Part shown: positions 21,915-24,299 of the stretch, one piece after another | How positions within the stretch are numbered: position 1 is the first letter of the stretch | Layout of the letters: the number at the start of each line of letters is the position of its first letter | DNA from: an uncultured Eubacteriales bacterium | GTDB lineage: Bacteria > Bacillota > Clostridia > Lachnospirales > Anaerotignaceae | Reading direction: 5' to 3' | DNA: 24,299 nucleotides | Assembly (NCBI GenBank): GCA_900546215.1 | Contig: URCD01000025.1 | Location: 1 to 24,299 of the forward strand | Notes under the pieces: model-generated | The model's input: only the letters and a program-made list of their open reading frames with translations | The model's database searches: none | Told to the model about the DNA's origin: nothing | Made by a program: the position numbers and the translations under genes

Positions 21915-24299
21915 ATGGCACAGAGAAAGACGACGGCAAAAAAGGCCAGCGTCAAATCGGCCCCGAAAAAACAGACAGGCTCTAAATCGAGGTCGGCAGG
22001 CAGAAAGCCTGCAAAGAGCACAAGGGGACGCAGGAGCGCGCCCAAAAAGACCTATGAGGACAACTCAATGATGGATGAAATCATAAGCCTTATTGTAATA
22101 GCTGTATCAATAGTAGCGCTTATTAGCCTGTTTACGGATAAAATCGGTATTGTAGGCACTGTGATAGGCGGAGGTCTGAAGGGGCTTTTGGGAATAGGGG
22201 CGTTTTTCCTTCCCTTTATAGTCATAGCCTTCTGTATATGGATACTGTTCAGTGAGGAAAGGAGAGGCCTGTATTATAAGCTTGGCGGCTCGGTGCTGTT
22301 TATAATCTGCCTTGCGTCCTTCGCTCACGCCATTACGTCCAGCGGACAGGGCGTTGTAACAGCGGCAAAGCTTTTCGCCGACGGCAGCGCGTCAAACGGC
22401 GGGCTTATCGGCGGGCTTATCGGCGGGGCTATGATGCGGCTTTTGGATAAGCTGGGTACATATATTATTCTTTCGGTACTGATAATTGTTTCGATAGTAA
22501 TGGCTACCGGCTTCTCATTTTTTGACGGGGTTGGAACCGCGGCAAGATATGTTGGCGAAACGCCTAAGCGCAGAAACGAGAAAATAAAGGCCAAGGCCGA
22601 AAGGGTTAAGGTTAAGGAAGCGGAAAAGGAAGTGCGTCAGGCTGAAAGAGCCGAAAGGGTCAGAAAGCGTAAGGAGGTTTTCAATATCCTTATGGAGAAG
22701 GACGACTTCGCTACAGGAGAAAAGGGCGGCTTTGCGGATGGCTCGGCTGCCGTTGACATTGGGCTTGAAAAACAGGAGGAGCCATTTGCGGACGGCGTTA
22801 TGCCCTCTGATTATATGGTCAGAAACATAGCCAGACATACCGGCACAGCACAGCCTGAAATGGATATTAAAAACGAGGAAGCCTCCTCAATGGTGGAATT
22901 TAATAAGGACAGGGGCATACAGTGCGTCATAAGCAACGGTACATTTGAAGAGGATGAAGCGGACGAGCCGGTAACGGACGAGGGCTTTGAGTTTGAGATT
23001 AATCCAATCGGCGTTAAGCTGGAGGAGGTTTCAGACGAGGAGATAGAAAGCGAGGGTCTGGTGGCTGACGAGTCTATAACGGCAGGAGCCTCCAAGGCAG
23101 GCTATATGCCCGAAAAGCGCGCGGAGGAGCCGGTACATCTTGACAGCAACATAATCGGCGGCGAAATTTATACGGCGGACGAAATGAAGGCTGTTACGGG
23201 TGTTGACGATACAAAGCCGGAGGCTAAGGAAATCAAGCCTGTAAAAACAGACTATAAATTTCCGCCGATGAGCCTGCTTGGAAGGGACCCGAGCGCGGGC
23301 GTAACCCAGTCAAAGGCGCAGATGCTTCAAACCGCGCAGAAGCTGGAGGAAACTCTTAAAAGCTTCGGCGTTGACGCGAAGGTAATGCAGATAAACCAGG
23401 GGCCTACGGTTACAAGGTACGAGCTGTCCCCAAGTCACGGTGTTAAGGTAAGCAAAATAGTGAATTTGGCCGATGATATCGCCCTTAACCTGGCGGCCAA
23501 CGGCATAAGGATAGAGGCGCCCATTCCCGGCAAGGCGGCCGTGGGCATAGAGGTGCCTAATAAGGAGCAGCAGTCGGTATATTTAAGGACAGTACTTGAC
23601 TCGGACAAGTTTAAAAGCTTTCCGTCGAAGCTGGCCTTTGCGCTTGGGCAGGACATCGCTGGAAACGCTGTTATAACGGATATAGCAAAAATGCCCCATC
23701 TTCTTATTGCCGGAGCAACGGGCTCGGGCAAGAGCGTGTGCATAAACACGCTTATAACAAGTATAATTTATAAGGCAAAGCCCGATGAGGTCAAGCTGAT
23801 ACTGGTTGACCCCAAGGTGGTGGAGCTGAGCGTATATAACGGCATACCGCATTTGATGATACCCGTTGTAACAGACCCCAAAAAGGCCGCGGGCGCTCTA
23901 AACTGGGCGGTAAGGGAAATGCTTGCCAGATACAACTCCTTCGCGGAATGCTCCGTCAGGGATATAAAGGGCTACAACGCAATGAAGGCTGACAAGGGTG
24001 AACTGGACTTCATGCCGCAGATAGTAATAATCATAGACGAGCTTGCGGACCTTATGATGGCGGCGCCAAAAGAGGTTGAGGACAGCATATGCCGTCTTGC
24101 GCAGATGGCAAGGGCGGCAGGCATACACCTTATCATAGCTACGCAGAGGCCGTCGGTTGACGTTATTACAGGCGTTATCAAGGCCAATATACCATCAAGG
24201 CTGGCCTTTGCCGTATCCTCAGGCATAGACTCCAGGACTATACTTGATATGAACGGCGCAGAGAAGCTGCTTGGCAAGGGCGACATGCTCTTTTATCCC
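21915..24299 (+). CDS. ftsK: DNA translocase FtsK/SpoIIIE, 5' part (runs off the window)
   Basis: The frame from ATG 21915 stays open for 795 codons to the window edge. GAGGTGAT precedes it. A very basic N-terminus (about 1-46, many Lys/Arg/Ser) leads to four or five membrane helices at about 55-200. A long charged, partly acidic linker (about 205-480, with a basic coiled-coil-like part at 205-255) precedes the motor. The alpha/beta motor domain starts near 495 (YKFPPMSLL). It contains Walker A GATGSGKS at 600-607 and Walker B IVIIIDELADL with D708-E709, then RAAGIHLIIATQRPSVDVITG. The C-terminal gamma DNA-orienting domain lies beyond the edge. The protein pumps chromosomal DNA through the septum; SpoIIIE and FtsK cannot be told apart here. 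Confidence 0.96.
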   Translation, partial: MAQRKTTAKKASVKSAPKKQTGSKSRSAGRKPAKSTRGRRSAPKKTYEDNSMMDEIISLIVIAVSIVALISLFTDKIGIVGTVIGGGLKGLLGIGAFFLPFIVIAFCIWILFSEERRGLYYKLGGSVLFIICLASFAHAITSSGQGVVTAAKLFADGSASNGGLIGGLIGGAMMRLLDKLGTYIILSVLIIVSIVMATGFSFFDGVGTAARYVGETPKRRNEKIKAKAERVKVKEAEKEVRQAERAERVRKRKEVFNILMEKDDFATGEKGGFADGSAAVDIGLEKQEEPFADGVMPSDYMVRNIARHTGTAQPEMDIKNEEASSMVEFNKDRGIQCVISNGTFEEDEADEPVTDEGFEFEINPIGVKLEEVSDEEIESEGLVADESITAGASKAGYMPEKRAEEPVHLDSNIIGGEIYTADEMKAVTGVDDTKPEAKEIKPVKTDYKFPPMSLLGRDPSAGVTQSKAQMLQTAQKLEETLKSFGVDAKVMQINQGPTVTRYELSPSHGVKVSKIVNLADDIALNLAANGIRIEAPIPGKAAVGIEVPNKEQQSVYLRTVLDSDKFKSFPSKLAFALGQDIAGNAVITDIAKMPHLLIAGATGSGKSVCINTLITSIIYKAKPDEVKLILVDPKVVELSVYNGIPHLMIPVVTDPKKAAGALNWAVREMLARYNSFAECSVRDIKGYNAMKADKGELDFMPQIVIIIDELADLMMAAPKEVEDSICRLAQMARAAGIHLIIATQRPSVDVITGVIKANIPSRLAFAVSSGIDSRTILDMNGAEKLLGKGDMLFYP

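Noticed and set aside
22107..23095. Several minus-strand ORFs within the right-end gene
   Set aside because: They lie opposite the ftsK/spoIIIE reading frame, which is continuous and carries the Walker motifs.

Overview
The window looks like a chromosomal segment from an anaerobic Firmicute of the class Clostridia, probably Lachnospiraceae or a close relative. The signs are strong AGGAGG-type ribosome sites, MecA, a K+-dependent membrane pyrophosphatase with no ATP synthase nearby, a SpoIIIE/FtsK translocase, and MerR, GntR, HxlR and XRE regulators beside their targets. No rRNA, tRNA, CRISPR array or transposase gene was seen. Most genes share one codon style. Two genes at 6124-7708 are visibly AT-richer and look acquired.

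Layout. (1) 215-3443, plus strand: a tight three-gene operon with a membrane-lipid theme: a cardiolipin synthase broken by a frameshift near its N-terminus, an acyl-ACP thioesterase and a DUF2156 (LPG-synthase-C-like) protein. (2) 3444-4281: repeats around a small Asn/Gly/Asp-rich lipoprotein gene with its own terminators. (3) 4282-5853: a COG2509-type FAD-dependent dehydrogenase. (4) About 5870-7720: an AT-rich islet with a Cys-rich pentapeptide-repeat protein, a hairpin-rich non-coding stretch and a DUF3788 protein. (5) 7849-8457: an MBL-fold hydrolase. (6) 8507-10768: a MerR-type regulator coupled to yaaA on the minus strand, divergent from a GNAT acetyltransferase whose promoter has the 19-bp spacer typical of MerR control. 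(7) 10806-11567: a GntR/UTRA regulator. (8) 12006-13997: a large, codon-biased membrane pyrophosphatase gene with a long leader, then a DUF2461 gene. (9) 14736-14864: a promoter-to-terminator mini-unit with no normal gene. (10) mecA (minus), then a large membrane protein of unknown role, a half-size EamA transporter behind an attenuator-like hairpin, a membrane-anchored XRE regulator, a nitroreductase (minus), a structured element, and a divergent ABM-like/HxlR pair. (11) A minus-strand Orn/Lys/Arg decarboxylase, and the 5' part of ftsK/spoIIIE running off the right edge.

The genes are mostly housekeeping or stress functions, in small units each next to a local regulator. I did not find an obviously new multi-gene system. 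The best leads are the 7-bp repeat contraction that would explain the broken cardiolipin synthase, the lipid operon with an unassigned aminoacyltransferase-fold member, the MerR-GNAT promoter, the 14.7-kb mini transcription unit, the structured element at 19.3 kb, and the acquired islet.
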